NCBI RefSeq assembly: GCF_001665295.1 | Contig: NZ_LZSE01000104.1 | Location: 1 to 64,000, forward strand | Direction of reading: 5' to 3' | Length of the DNA stretch: 64,000 nt | Source: Mycobacterium sp. 1554424.7 | Lineage (GTDB): Bacteria; Actinomycetota; Actinomycetes; Mycobacteriales; Mycobacteriaceae | Part shown: positions 1 through 8,962 of the stretch, in pieces | Position numbering within the stretch: position 1 is the stretch's first letter | Layout of the letters: every line of letters starts with the position of its first letter | The notes under the pieces: generated by a model | Told to the model about the DNA's origin: nothing | Seen by the model: the letters and a program-made list of their open reading frames with translations, nothing else | The model's database searches: none | Made by a program: the position numbers and the translations under genes

Positions 1-69
1 ACCGAGGGCGTCATTGGCCGTCGCCGGCCTGTGTCGCTGTTGGACAACGAGGAGCAAGGCCCTAAATGA
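1..69 (+). CDS. espB: EspB, C-terminal end (partial)
   Basis: The frame is open from the window edge and ends in TGA at 67-69. The last residues read TEGVIGRRRP followed by SLLDNEEQGPK. M. tuberculosis EspB, as remembered, ends in TEAVIGNRRRQ plus a short charged tail, so this is most probably the end of EspB, the secreted ESX-1 protein that is processed by the protease MycP1 near its C-terminus. The stop overlaps the next start codon as ATGA, the same espB-espL coupling expected in ESX-1 loci. Only 22 residues are visible, so the call leans on the tail and on the neighbour. Confidence 0.7.
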   Translation, partial: TEGVIGRRRPVSLLDNEEQGPK

Positions 70-413
70 CCACCCCTATGCACCCGCAGGTCGCTGAGGC
101 GCTGCGGCAAGCGCAGGAGTTTCAGTCGGCCCTCGAAGAGCAGCAAAACCGCGCGAAGACCGAACGCTTCGCGGCAACCGATGAAGCCAAGAGCGTCGAA
201 GCCGCAGTCAATGCGCAATGCTGTCTAACCGACCTTCGCATCGAAGACGGTCTGCTGCGGCTGGGCGCCGAAGCGGTGGGTCAGCGCATCAACGAAGCGC
301 TGATCAACGCGCATGCTGTCGCGACCGCGGCGCTTGACACCGAGCACGAGCAGCTCATCGAGTCGCTGGCCGACATTGCTGCGTCAATCAAGAAGACGCT
401 GGGCTTGACCTGA
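66..413 (+). CDS. espL: EspL, ESX-1 secretion-associated YbaB-like protein
   Basis: A 115-residue protein, the length remembered for EspL (Rv3880c). The central stretch LRIEDGLLRLGAEAVGQRIN followed by EALINA is the conserved YbaB/EbfC-like segment of EspL, flanked by helices rich in Ala and Glu. EspL is a cytosolic ESX-1 accessory protein that supports EspB and other substrates. The start overlaps the stop of the preceding espB end by four bases (ATGA), which points to translational coupling and fixes the start. It lies on the plus strand and converges on espK, unlike the co-directional arrangement in M. tuberculosis. Confidence 0.88.
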   Translation: MTTPMHPQVAEALRQAQEFQSALEEQQNRAKTERFAATDEAKSVEAAVNAQCCLTDLRIEDGLLRLGAEAVGQRINEALINAHAVATAALDTEHEQLIESLADIAASIKKTLGLT

Positions 414-435
414 CCTGAGGACTCGCACTTACCGG

Positions 436-454
436 CCTCCGACCATTGCGGAGG
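436..454. terminator. Weak hairpin between convergent espL and espK
   Basis: CCTCCG and CGGAGG form a 6-bp stem around a 7-base loop, midway between the two convergent stop codons. There is no T-run, as is usual in mycobacteria. It may be a bidirectional terminator, but the stem is short. Confidence 0.3.
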
Positions 455-556
455 ATGCGCGGGCGGGCGGGCGAGCGGCCGGGCGGTGCGGTGTGGCCTG
501 CGCCTAGGCCGTCGGCGTGGGATTCGTCGTCGCGGGTGGACGCCTACGCCTCTGAC

Positions 557-2575
557 TCAGGATGCGTTGGCCAGGGCGGCGTTAAGCAATCCGGTGACGT
601 GTTTCCAGTACAGCCAGTCGGCGACAGCCGAGCGCTGGGTAGCCGGTTCGACGGCGGTGTGGGCCTCGCTGAGGACGGCTTCTTGGGCGGCGGCAGCGTA
701 GGCCTGAAACGCCCCTAGATGTGCGACCTCGCGGCCGCTCGCCCGGCTCATAAAGGGTTTCATGGCGTCGAACCACAACAAAGGGCGCAGGTCGGCCGGT
801 CGGCTGGCATCTGCTGGCGCCGGGGGCAATAGCGCGGTCAAGCGTGGATCAGGGGTCGCTGCCAGCCGGTCCGCCGCCTCGGGATCCACGACTTCCAGCC
901 GGGATCGGCCGGCCGTGGCGCCGCTGTTCGGGATGTCGTCCGGTTCCAGAACGACCTTGGCCACGCCGGGATCGGAGTTCGCCAACTGCTCCTTGGTGGC
1001 GATTACGGCCCGCAGCTCGACGCCGTGATGGGCCGCCCAGCCCTGCACGGCCAGCACCGGGTAGGTGGCCCAGCGTGCCCGCTCGGCCGCGGGGATCGCC
1101 TCATCGGCGGTCGCCATGTGCACCTTTTCCGGTAACACCACCTCGTCGGGTATGTAGGCCAGCCCATAGCTGTTGGCCACCACGATCGTGCCGCCGGTGG
1201 TCACCGCGGTCACCCAGAAGAACCCAAAATCGTCCTCGCCGCCATTGCCAGGCGCATTCAACGCCGCGGCAATGCGCCGCGCCAACTGTAACGGGTCAGG
1301 CCCGGCCCGGCGCGCTGCCTCAGCGGTGGCGGCCTCGGCGATGGCGTCGCGTTCGGCCCGCGCCGCCGACACCGGGATAGTCGGCGCCACCGTAACGGCA
1401 TCCGCCGACTCAGCGCGCTGGACAGGAGACTTGGGACGGGCAGCGGACGCCGGTCGCGGCGCAGTCGGCTTGGTCGCTGCCGGTCGTGTGGAGGGCGCCT
1501 TCTGTCCGGCCGCAGCAGCCGACTTCGCGCCGGCCCCATCGGCCCGACCGGCGCGGCCACCGCCCGCACCGCCCCCCGCCATCGGCCCGGCCGGTATGCC
1601 AGTCGCTCCGGCTGGCCCCGTTGCAGCGGAGTCTTCCGGTCGAGCCGCCAGTGGCGTCGACCCCGCCGGCGCCGACGCCGGAGTCATGCCCTTGCCAGTC
1701 CCACCCGCGCCCAGCGTGCCGGCCGACGCCGCCGGCTGCAGCGGAGCTGCCGACGCTGCTGGACTCAACGGAGCCGCCGGTCCGTCGCCCGGGTCTGCGG
1801 GCGCCGTCGGACTGGAGTCGCCGGGAGAAGGTGCTGGTGATACGGGTGTTCCCGGAGTTGGCTGCGCCGGCGTTGGCGCTGGGGGCGCGAGGGGTGCCTG
1901 CGGCGACCCGCCATGCGAAACCGGCGCCGGGGATAGAGGTTCCGATGTCACAGGTGTCAGTGGCGTGAGGCTGGGCCACGGGCGTTCTTCCTGTTCAGCG
2001 GGTGCAGTGTCTGGAAGACTGGCTGGAGGCGGTGTTTTCTGGTCGAGGAGGTCCTTGAGGGCATCGCTCGGGGGTGTCCAGCTCTTGCTTGCCAGAATGT
2101 GCTCCGCTGCCTGAGCGACGACACTGACATTGGCCTCGTGGGTTGCTATGACCACCGTATTGATCGCAGTGGTTCGCTCGGCGATGTCCAGGTTGGCGTC
2201 GTTCTCCAGGACGTTGATCTGGTGGTCGGCGGCTTCGACGTTGTCGCTGATTTCTGTCTTGGCTTCTACGGTCGCCGCGGCCACATACCTATTCCAAGTA
2301 ATCACTCTGGCGAGAGCGTCCTGCAATCTGACCAGCTCACCGATGTTGGTTCCCAGCTCGCCGTTTGCGGCGCCGGCGGCAGCGCCCGACCAGATACCCC
2401 CGTCGAAAATCTCGCCCCGCTGGCGCTGGCAGGTCTCCAACACCTCGGTGACCTGCCGCAAAGCCTGGGTGTATTCATGCGCTCGGTCGTGGAGGGCATC
2501 CTCATCGACCTCCGGCCACCCACCCGGATCGAGCATTTGCTCAGAATATCCGCCCGTCGGCTTGGCCATGCCCAT
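557..2575 (-). CDS. espK: EspK, ESX-1 secretion-associated protein
   Basis: A 672-residue protein. The N-terminus (PTGGYSEQMLDPGGWPEVDE) matches the remembered start of M. tuberculosis EspK (Rv3879c, 729 aa) and carries a helical WxG-type region (residues about 1-170). A long Pro/Ala/Gly-rich linker follows (about 185-400). The C-terminal domain contains GFFWVTAVTTGGTIVVANSY and, later, the WLYWKHVTG segment. EspK is a cytosolic partner that works with EspB/EspL-type substrates during ESX-1 export. The start at 2575 is preceded by GGGAGAGG; an ATG two codons further in is an alternative. Most length loss relative to Rv3879c falls in the linker. It lies downstream of eccE1 on the same strand, with a 426-bp gap. 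Confidence 0.93.
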   Translation of the reverse strand: MGMAKPTGGYSEQMLDPGGWPEVDEDALHDRAHEYTQALRQVTEVLETCQRQRGEIFDGGIWSGAAAGAANGELGTNIGELVRLQDALARVITWNRYVAAATVEAKTEISDNVEAADHQINVLENDANLDIAERTTAINTVVIATHEANVSVVAQAAEHILASKSWTPPSDALKDLLDQKTPPPASLPDTAPAEQEERPWPSLTPLTPVTSEPLSPAPVSHGGSPQAPLAPPAPTPAQPTPGTPVSPAPSPGDSSPTAPADPGDGPAAPLSPAASAAPLQPAASAGTLGAGGTGKGMTPASAPAGSTPLAARPEDSAATGPAGATGIPAGPMAGGGAGGGRAGRADGAGAKSAAAAGQKAPSTRPAATKPTAPRPASAARPKSPVQRAESADAVTVAPTIPVSAARAERDAIAEAATAEAARRAGPDPLQLARRIAAALNAPGNGGEDDFGFFWVTAVTTGGTIVVANSYGLAYIPDEVVLPEKVHMATADEAIPAAERARWATYPVLAVQGWAAHHGVELRAVIATKEQLANSDPGVAKVVLEPDDIPNSGATAGRSRLEVVDPEAADRLAATPDPRLTALLPPAPADASRPADLRPLLWFDAMKPFMSRASGREVAHLGAFQAYAAAAQEAVLSEAHTAVEPATQRSAVADWLYWKHVTGLLNAALANAS

Positions 2576-3001
2576 CGTCTATACCTCTCCCAGCGCCGAA
2601 CACGCCGCGCAGCTCACGCCCACCGGGACGGCGGCCGCGGGCAGGTTGTCGGTCAGGATGTTGGCTGTCTTCGGCCGGCCCGGCGATCCCGACCGACTTG
2701 TCTGCCGTGGGAAGGTGCCAGACATCATGGTTGATAAGCCTAATCGACGTCCAGGCGGGCTAACTGCGGCAAAATCGGCGCGCATGACGAGTGCTGGGCG
2801 GCGTGCTGCTGCGCTCCGTTTAGCTTGCTGGGTCGGTGAAAGCGCCCCGCGGCCCTAGCCGGCACGGAGTCGGACGCATGCCGCCGCGGCTTTGCCACCG
2901 CCGCGTTTCGGTCTGTCAACCCACCGCTTCGGTGCGCGAAGCACTGATGTTGATCAGGGCTCGAGGCGCTGTTGCTGTGCCGATGGTGGGAACCGTCGTA
3001 C
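2576..3001. other. Gap between eccE1 and espK
   Basis: No frame here looks like a gene. In M. tuberculosis espB and espL occupy the interval between eccE1 and espK. Here they lie on the other side of espK in opposite orientation, so this may be the scar of their departure. The RBS of espK is at its right-hand end on the minus strand. Confidence 0.6.
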
Positions 3002-4387
3002 CTAGCTCGGTAGCGCCGCCTGATAGCGGCTTTCCGCGGGCGGGGTGATCGGCCGAATATGCAACTTGCGATGCCGCGGGGTGCTGATGATGTTGTGCCG
3101 CAGCGTCACCTCGTCGATGCCTGGGCGCCGGCCTAGGTAGGTGGTCGCGCTAGGCCACTTGACCTTGGCCTCCTGCCCGATTTGTGCGTCGATGAGCTCG
3201 GCGAACTCCCGAAGATGCGGCCCTAATGTGACGATCCCACCCGTGGCCGTCGCCCTTAGGGCGAACTGCATAAATGTCCGTTCATCGCCCAGGTTGATGG
3301 CGAGGTCGACGTCATCGAATGGCATGTAGACGGGGTAGCTGCTCACCGTCTGGCCCACCAGTAAACCCGCTGATCCTATCGGCAGCTCATAGTGGCGGTC
3401 GGGGACGACCGTCTGGCCTTGCAGCGCTGCGCGCTGGCCCCCCGACACGCGGGAAAACCCGCGCGGCGTTTTCGGCTCCGCGCGCGTGGTCAGTAGGACC
3501 GTGGACTGCGGCGCCATCCCGGGAACGACCCGGACCCTCGTGATGGTGTGGTCAGCGCATGCCGACCACCACACGTCCGGGCCGCCGGGCGCGGTGTATG
3601 CGGCGGTGAAGCTTTCGGATCCTTTGATCTTCGACCATCCTTCCCGTTCGAAGCTGACCTCCGTGGCGTGGTCGAAATCGTCGAAGCTGCGCGCGCATAC
3701 CGCGTCGATACCATTGCGGGCCAGTTGGTCGGCGATGCGCGTCGTCGACGCCACCAAATACCGGGCTAGCCCCGTGACGCCGGCGTCGCGCCGCTGCGCC
3801 GACTTGTGGGTCCGCTGCGACTCGGCGCGCAGGATGATCCAGGTCCGGCGGTGTGCTGGGGCCGGGTCAGACCCGATCACCTGCTGGTACAGGTTCAGGA
3901 CCTCCGCCGACCCGGCCGAGGCAACACGATAGCCGGCGGACACGAAGTCGGCCTCTAAGTCGGGACAGTGCACCGACAGCAGTTGCTCCAGCAGCCGGGT
4001 ATCGACCACATCGTCGGTTCTGGCGTGCCCATCGACGATGACCGTCGGCGTAAAGGGCCGGGGAACGAGCTCGATGACCGAGATCAGGAACCCGCCTTGC
4101 CAGCGCACAGCGACGTGATCTCCCGGCTTCACCGTCGCACCCACCGTGGGCCCCGAGGGAGCGGTCGGCGGCCTGCGGCGCCGTCGGAGCCATCCGCCTA
4201 CCGCCACCAACCAACCGGTCAGCCGGCGGCCCCGGAAGGTTACCAGCGCCAAGACCGCCGCCAGTGCCACCAGAGTTGGCCCCGCCCACGGGTAGCGCGT
4301 GCGCAAAAACGCCACGATGCACAGTGGTGCCAACGCCGCGACCCACATTGCGTGCCCGCTGCTGAACCGTAATCGCAGTGATCTCAT
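3002..4387 (-). CDS. eccE1: EccE1, ESX-1 membrane-complex component
   Basis: A 461-residue protein, against 462 remembered for Rv3882c. Two N-terminal membrane segments (about residues 14-30 and 36-52) are followed by an Arg-rich turn. The conserved cytosolic part contains VGATVKPGDHVAVRWQG, PRPFTPTVIVDG and HCPDLEADFVSAGYRV, all characteristic of EccE1. EccE sits at the periphery of the ESX inner-membrane complex together with EccB, EccC, EccD and MycP. Its start lies 8 bases downstream of the mycP1 stop, so the two are co-transcribed. No frameshift or truncation is visible. Confidence 0.94.
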   Translation of the reverse strand: MRSLRLRFSSGHAMWVAALAPLCIVAFLRTRYPWAGPTLVALAAVLALVTFRGRRLTGWLVAVGGWLRRRRRPPTAPSGPTVGATVKPGDHVAVRWQGGFLISVIELVPRPFTPTVIVDGHARTDDVVDTRLLEQLLSVHCPDLEADFVSAGYRVASAGSAEVLNLYQQVIGSDPAPAHRRTWIILRAESQRTHKSAQRRDAGVTGLARYLVASTTRIADQLARNGIDAVCARSFDDFDHATEVSFEREGWSKIKGSESFTAAYTAPGGPDVWWSACADHTITRVRVVPGMAPQSTVLLTTRAEPKTPRGFSRVSGGQRAALQGQTVVPDRHYELPIGSAGLLVGQTVSSYPVYMPFDDVDLAINLGDERTFMQFALRATATGGIVTLGPHLREFAELIDAQIGQEAKVKWPSATTYLGRRPGIDEVTLRHNIISTPRHRKLHIRPITPPAESRYQAALPS

Positions 4388-4395
4388 GGCGCTCT

Positions 4396-5748
4396 TTACT
4401 GTCGCCGCAGGGCGCGCCCGGCCAGTGCGGCCAGCCCCAGCCCCAGCAACAGGCCCACGACGCCCAGCGCCACGCCCGTGACGGGCCCATGGTCGGGCCC
4501 CGGCGTCGCGACCGGGGGTTGAATTCGTTTAACGCTGAACGGGACCGTTGCGGGCCCCGCCGGGATGTCCCACGTCAGCGCCGCGACCGCGTTGATAGGT
4601 CCGGCACCGACCGCATCGTCGACGCCCCCGCCGGGGTGGCGCGCGGTGGCCGTGATCCGGTTGAGGATCTGTGCTGGCGTCAGCTCCGGGAACCGCTGTC
4701 GCAGCAGCGCCGCCAGACCGGAGACGTACGCCGCGGCGAACGAGGTACCGGCGATCGGCACCGGACCGTCCTTGCCCGGCAAAGCGTCCACCGGCTCCCC
4801 CCCGGGACCGAGCGCGGTGATGTTTTCCGCCGGCGCCGCGGCACCCACCCACGGACCCCGCATCGAGAACTGGCTCGGCGCCCCGTTCTGCCCGACGCCT
4901 CCGACGGCCAGCAGCAGCGGCGAATACCACGCAGGTGTGACGATGGTCTGCACCTGCTGCCAGCCGCGTGGGTCTGCAGGCAGTGACGGGTCGGGGAGTG
5001 GGTTCTGCGCGCAGTCGCCGCCGGCGTTGCCGGCCGCGGCGATGATCACCGCGCCCTTGACGTTGACTGCGTAGTTGAGAGCAGCGCCCAGGGTGGACTC
5101 ATCGACCGGCATCCTCACCTTGAAGCAGGCCGCTTCGCTGATGTTGATCACGCTCGCGCCGAGATTGGCGGCGTGCACCACCGCGCGGGCCAGGCTACGA
5201 ATGGACCCAGCTGCCGGGGTTGCGTTGGGGTCGTTCTGGTTGGCTTGATTGTCCTTCGCTTCGAAGGCTCCCGACGTCTGGCGCACCGAGATCAGCCGCG
5301 CGTCAGGCGCAACGCCGACGAACCCATCGATGAGCGCGGGCCGGCCGGCGATGATCGATGCGGTGAGCGTGCCGTGGGCATCGCAGTCCGACAGGCCGTC
5401 GCCGGTCTTCATGACGAAATCACCGCCTGGCTCGGCCGGGACCCGCGCAGAGGCGTCCACGCCGGTGTCGATAATCGCCACCGTGACGCCGGCACCAGTG
5501 GCGAATCTGTGGGCCTCCCCGATGCCCAGGTAGGCATTGGCCCACGGCGGATCGTGGAATTTTGTCACCGGCAGCGCCAATGGCGCCGTGCACACGCGGC
5601 GCTGTTCAAGAGGCTGATCGGGCCCGGTCACGTCGGGCGGCACCGCGCCCGGGTCGATCGTGGGCGGGGCGATCGCCAACGCGGGCGGCGCGGTGAGCAA
5701 CGCGAACATTAGTGCGGCCGCGGCCAGGAAGATACGGTGCACCTGCAT
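4396..5748 (-). CDS. mycP1: Mycosin-1 (MycP1), ESX-1 subtilisin-like protease
   Basis: A membrane-anchored serine protease of the ESX-1 complex that processes EspB. The open frame extends upstream to 5961, but the ATG at 5748 gives a 450-residue protein starting with a good signal peptide (MQVHRIFLAAAALMFALL). This agrees with the 446 residues remembered for Rv3883c. The catalytic triad is intact: Asp94 in VAIIDTGVD, His125 in DAHGTLTASI and Ser336 in AGTSFAAAYVSGL, with the oxyanion Asn in AAAGNAGGD. A C-terminal transmembrane helix (about 425-446) ends in a basic tail. It is followed by eccE1 8 bases on and preceded by the PE35-like gene. Confidence 0.95.
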   Translation of the reverse strand: MQVHRIFLAAAALMFALLTAPPALAIAPPTIDPGAVPPDVTGPDQPLEQRRVCTAPLALPVTKFHDPPWANAYLGIGEAHRFATGAGVTVAIIDTGVDASARVPAEPGGDFVMKTGDGLSDCDAHGTLTASIIAGRPALIDGFVGVAPDARLISVRQTSGAFEAKDNQANQNDPNATPAAGSIRSLARAVVHAANLGASVINISEAACFKVRMPVDESTLGAALNYAVNVKGAVIIAAAGNAGGDCAQNPLPDPSLPADPRGWQQVQTIVTPAWYSPLLLAVGGVGQNGAPSQFSMRGPWVGAAAPAENITALGPGGEPVDALPGKDGPVPIAGTSFAAAYVSGLAALLRQRFPELTPAQILNRITATARHPGGGVDDAVGAGPINAVAALTWDIPAGPATVPFSVKRIQPPVATPGPDHGPVTGVALGVVGLLLGLGLAALAGRALRRQ

Positions 5749-6022
5749 TCGCTCCATCCGTCTAGCCGCGGCGCCTGCTTGCCGTAGTCGCGCAAGTCTT
5801 CCGGATCGCGCCCGCGTACATCCTAAGTGTTTCCGGCTCGCCGCCACATGGTCGGGCACGAGCCGCATGCCGACCTTCGACGAGGCGCCCATGGTGATCG
5901 GATCCGGCGTCGCCCGAAGGGACTGGTGGGGTGATGGCCCGGTCGGGCAGGGGGAGTTCACTGAGGTCGGTGGTTTGCCGGTGACGGGATGCTAGTTGCC
6001 GCTGCTTGCGAAAGCCTCGGAT

Positions 6023-6688
6023 CTACAGCAGCTGCCCACCCGGTTGCTCGTCGCCGAAGTTGTCGCCCTCGCCTTCGTCCTGCTCCGGCTCGAGGGAGGA
6101 CACGAGGCCCGGCTGGGCAGCCGCCGGCACTGACCCGGCGGCGCCACCCGCCGATGCGATGGAGCTGAGCGGGACAGTGCCCGCGCCTAACGCCGTGGAC
6201 GCGGCGTTAGCTGCCACCGGCACGGCCGTCTTTGGGTTCGACGTGGCCACAGTCTCGGTCAGAGTGGTCGTCAGTGACGTGCGGGCAGCCGGCCCGCGCG
6301 CACCAGACAGCGTCTCGGAGCGAATTAGTAGGGCGCTGCCGTTTGCGCCGGTTCCAGCTGCGAACGACTCGTTGGAGAATCGGCTGCCGCCCTCCATCAA
6401 AGTGCCTGCGGCATCGCCGTCGACCTGCGCATATAGCCGGGCGATATCCATCACCGCCGCGCCTGCCCGGGCAAGCTCCTCCTGGGCCGCGGTGTTCAAG
6501 GCCAAAACTGCCGCGGCCTCTGTCGCGAACGCCATCGCCGCCTGCATCGAGACCTCTTCAGCGCCGGCCGGCGCCAACGCGGTTAGCGACGGCGCCGCCG
6601 CGGCAACGGAGCCCAGGCCACGGCCGGCGACATCGACCATTTGTGTTCCAATTGCAGCGACTGCCGGATTAATTGACATCGATTCCAT
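6023..6688 (-). CDS. PE35-like PE-domain protein with C-terminal extension
   Basis: A 221-residue protein. Residues 1-98 align by eye with the ESX-1 protein PE35: the MESMSINP start, AIGTQMVD, LAPAGAEEVS and ARLYAQVDGDAAGT can all be placed against it. PE35 is a short PE protein made with PPE68 and needed for ESX-1 function. Here another ~120 Ser/Thr/Ala-rich residues follow, ending in an acidic EPEQDEGEGDNFGDEQ tail. An RBS (AGGAGCGG) precedes the ATG. There is no PPE68, esxB or esxA beside it. Instead it leads into mycP1 275 bp downstream on the same strand. It may be a diverged PE35 paralogue with a new tail. Confidence 0.82.
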   Translation of the reverse strand: MESMSINPAVAAIGTQMVDVAGRGLGSVAAAAPSLTALAPAGAEEVSMQAAMAFATEAAAVLALNTAAQEELARAGAAVMDIARLYAQVDGDAAGTLMEGGSRFSNESFAAGTGANGSALLIRSETLSGARGPAARTSLTTTLTETVATSNPKTAVPVAANAASTALGAGTVPLSSIASAGGAAGSVPAAAQPGLVSSLEPEQDEGEGDNFGDEQPGGQLL

Positions 6689-7113
6689 GTGCAGACCGCT
6701 CCTGTAACGCCTTCCTTGGGGGTATCACCCTGTCCAGCGGCGCTGGACATTAGTCAATTCTATTTGCCGCTGGGCGAGCCTCGTGCACCAAAATTAGGCA
6801 GCGAAAGCCACCGTCAGTGGGCGAACCCTCTGAGCAAATGGCAAGCCGGATAGTTGGCAGCGGCTGCACCAGCGTTGGCGAGAGCCATTACCAAACGGCG
6901 GCGGCGGCCATGTCGCGATTGTGCGAACAGACGCTCGCCATGTCTGGCAGGGCGCTGCGCCGCAGACCGCGCAGGTATGGGCGTGGGCCGCACATGTGGG
7001 CCACGGCGTGTGCAACCCGTCAGCGCAGTCGCAACCGTAGCGAGTCGGAAAGTGTTGCTTCAGATTCCGTCGCGGTCGCCGATGCGGCCTGGGTGAGGGC
7101 GTGATCGCGGCCT
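6689..7113. other. Intergenic region before the PE35-like gene
   Basis: Besides the palindrome at 6731-6749, no coding frame could be supported. In particular no PPE68-like or WXG100 (EsxA/B) sequence was found on either strand. Confidence 0.5.
6731..6749. promoter_or_regulatory. 19-bp palindrome upstream of the PE35-like gene
   Basis: TGTCCAGCG and CGCTGGACA are perfect 9-bp arms around one central base. The site lies about 45 bases upstream of the PE35-like start codon on the minus strand, a suitable place for a dimeric regulator. The regulator is unknown. Confidence 0.45.
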
Positions 7114-8361
7114 TCAGCCCGCTGAACTGGCTGTGCTATCGCGGCGCGACGGGCGGATTGACAGCGACGCCGGTCGATTACTTTGCAGCGGTAGCTTCAT
7201 GCATATGTGTGCGCCCACCGGCTCGTCGACAATACTCATGCTGCCCCCGGCAGCCTCCACCCGGGCCCGGTGCGAAGCTAAGCCGATGTGACCTTCCGCT
7301 AGGCGGCGTGCGGCCGCATCGCGGTCTATCCCAATCCCGTTGTCGATCACATCAAGGCAGCACCGTTGATCAACCACCGTCAATCTGAGCGAAGCTGCAG
7401 TCGCCCGCGAATGACGCACCACGTTGGATAACAGTTCGCGTGCAACCCCAAAAACCATAGGGTCGATCGCGTTGGGCTGTGGGTAATCGACAATGGCGGT
7501 GATGCTGATGCCGGAACGCTCGCTGGTCAGGGAGGCCAATTTTTCCACGGCGGCCCCCAACCCGGCCTGCTCCAGCACTGATGGATGCAGCTCGAAGGTT
7601 GCGTCACGTAGTTGCTTCGACGCGTCGTGCAAATTCGTTGCCGCGCGCTCCAGCGGCGCGGCGGGCGTCGTTTTGAGGAAATCGGCGATGTCTCGGCGGG
7701 CTGCCAGCACGTTCTGCAGCGCCCCATCGTGGATGAATTCAGAGATTTGGCGCCGCTGTGATTCCGAGGCGGTCATGATGTCGGCCAGCAGCTCCTCGCG
7801 AGAGGCCATAATCCGCGCGATTTCGTCTTCATATCGCGGGCGGACCGCGGCCACCACCATCCGTGCACCGCACACGAATGCATACATGGCCACCAGAAGC
7901 CAAATACCGGCCTGGCCCAGGCGAGTCCTAATTGCGCTATCCAGCCAGAGTTCGGCGGTAAAGACCACGAAGATCAGTGCCAAAGTTGCCGCCGCCGGCC
8001 GCCATGACACTCCGATTGCCACCGTCAGTGGCAGCAGCCCCATCACCAACAGCGGAAGATAGGCTCCTGGAGCCGACATTTTGAAACCCACCACGGCGAC
8101 AACGTCGACCAAGGTCAGGGTCAGCACCACCGCATCGCCAGTCACCAGGTAGCTGGCAGGGGAAAACACCAAGATCACCGCGCACAGCACGACAACGGCA
8201 TATGCCAGGATCACTAGGCCCTGATTGCCAGTGCTTCGCTCGATCGGCGCCATCCACCCCGCGAACATCAATGCGACCAGGCACAGACGAAACGTGTAGC
8301 CGGCGCGGAGTGACCGCAGCCGGTGTTGTCGTCGCACCCTCCCGAGATCGCTGATGCTCAT
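7114..8361 (-). CDS. NarS/DesK-type sensor histidine kinase
   Basis: A 415-residue kinase. The N-terminal half holds five or six membrane helices (about residues 24-170) with almost no extracytoplasmic domain. The HisKA_3 dimerisation box includes SQRRQISEFIHDGALQNVLA with the phospho-acceptor His211. A HATPase_c domain follows, with an N-box in ARELLSNVVRHSRA and a G-box in VIDNGIGID. This is the class that pairs with NarL/LuxR-type regulators and resembles M. tuberculosis NarS (Rv0845), as remembered. No regulator gene adjoins it. The best partner in the window is the NarL-like regulator at 28035-28682. The signal sensed cannot be read from the sequence. Confidence 0.88.
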   Translation of the reverse strand: MSISDLGRVRRQHRLRSLRAGYTFRLCLVALMFAGWMAPIERSTGNQGLVILAYAVVVLCAVILVFSPASYLVTGDAVVLTLTLVDVVAVVGFKMSAPGAYLPLLVMGLLPLTVAIGVSWRPAAATLALIFVVFTAELWLDSAIRTRLGQAGIWLLVAMYAFVCGARMVVAAVRPRYEDEIARIMASREELLADIMTASESQRRQISEFIHDGALQNVLAARRDIADFLKTTPAAPLERAATNLHDASKQLRDATFELHPSVLEQAGLGAAVEKLASLTSERSGISITAIVDYPQPNAIDPMVFGVARELLSNVVRHSRATAASLRLTVVDQRCCLDVIDNGIGIDRDAAARRLAEGHIGLASHRARVEAAGGSMSIVDEPVGAHICMKLPLQSNRPASLSIRPSRRDSTASSAG

Positions 8362-8962
8362 CGGCTCCGCCTCAGTTTTTTAAGCATATGCGTTAACCCG
8401 CCCAGTGTTGTTCCGCAACAAACGATCGTTGCTCGTCGAGGCATGCTATGCAATCCCACGACAATCCCTGCGTAGACCGACGTACTGATTGCTCGAGGGC
8501 TCTAGTATCGCGCAGCGGCCGGCGACCGACTCCAGCAATACGCCAGCGAACCGAGGGCGAGATATAGTGCCGCCGATCACCAAGGATCGTTCATCCGCGA
8601 AAACCGCTATTGGCGAATAAGACGCCCAAGCGAACCTAGTTTTTCACGATTAACGGAAAGCACCGGATGGGAGGAAGCGTTCCAACCGAATAGAAAGAGT
8701 TCGCATGGACTCTTCGGCCTACGAATGATCTGCCAGGCATAGGCGCGGCCATTTCGAGGCGGAATCGGACCCCGGCGTCGTTTGGCGGCGCAAATAGCGT
8801 TAAGCGCGACTTCACCCCCGCACCCCGCGGGCTATGGCCTGGCGCGACACGCCGGTGCGATCGCGACGACATGGCCGCGATCGGCGACGGGGTGTGCCGT
8901 GTCATCGGGCCGGTCCGGTAGAACCGGCGGCCCCGACTGGGCGACGTTCACCACCCATCTGG
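8362..8962. other. Gene-free region, 601 bp
   Basis: Frames on both strands have poor codon use and no recognisable motif. The right end is the 3' side of the first EspA-EspC fusion gene. Confidence 0.5.

Noticed and set aside
1173-2114. 313-codon plus-strand frame
   Set aside because: Antisense shadow of the Pro/Ala-rich linker of espK; high GC opens frames on the opposite strand.
6689-7113. Possible PPE68 or esxBA next to the PE35-like gene
   Set aside because: No WXG100 or PPE wording found in any frame.
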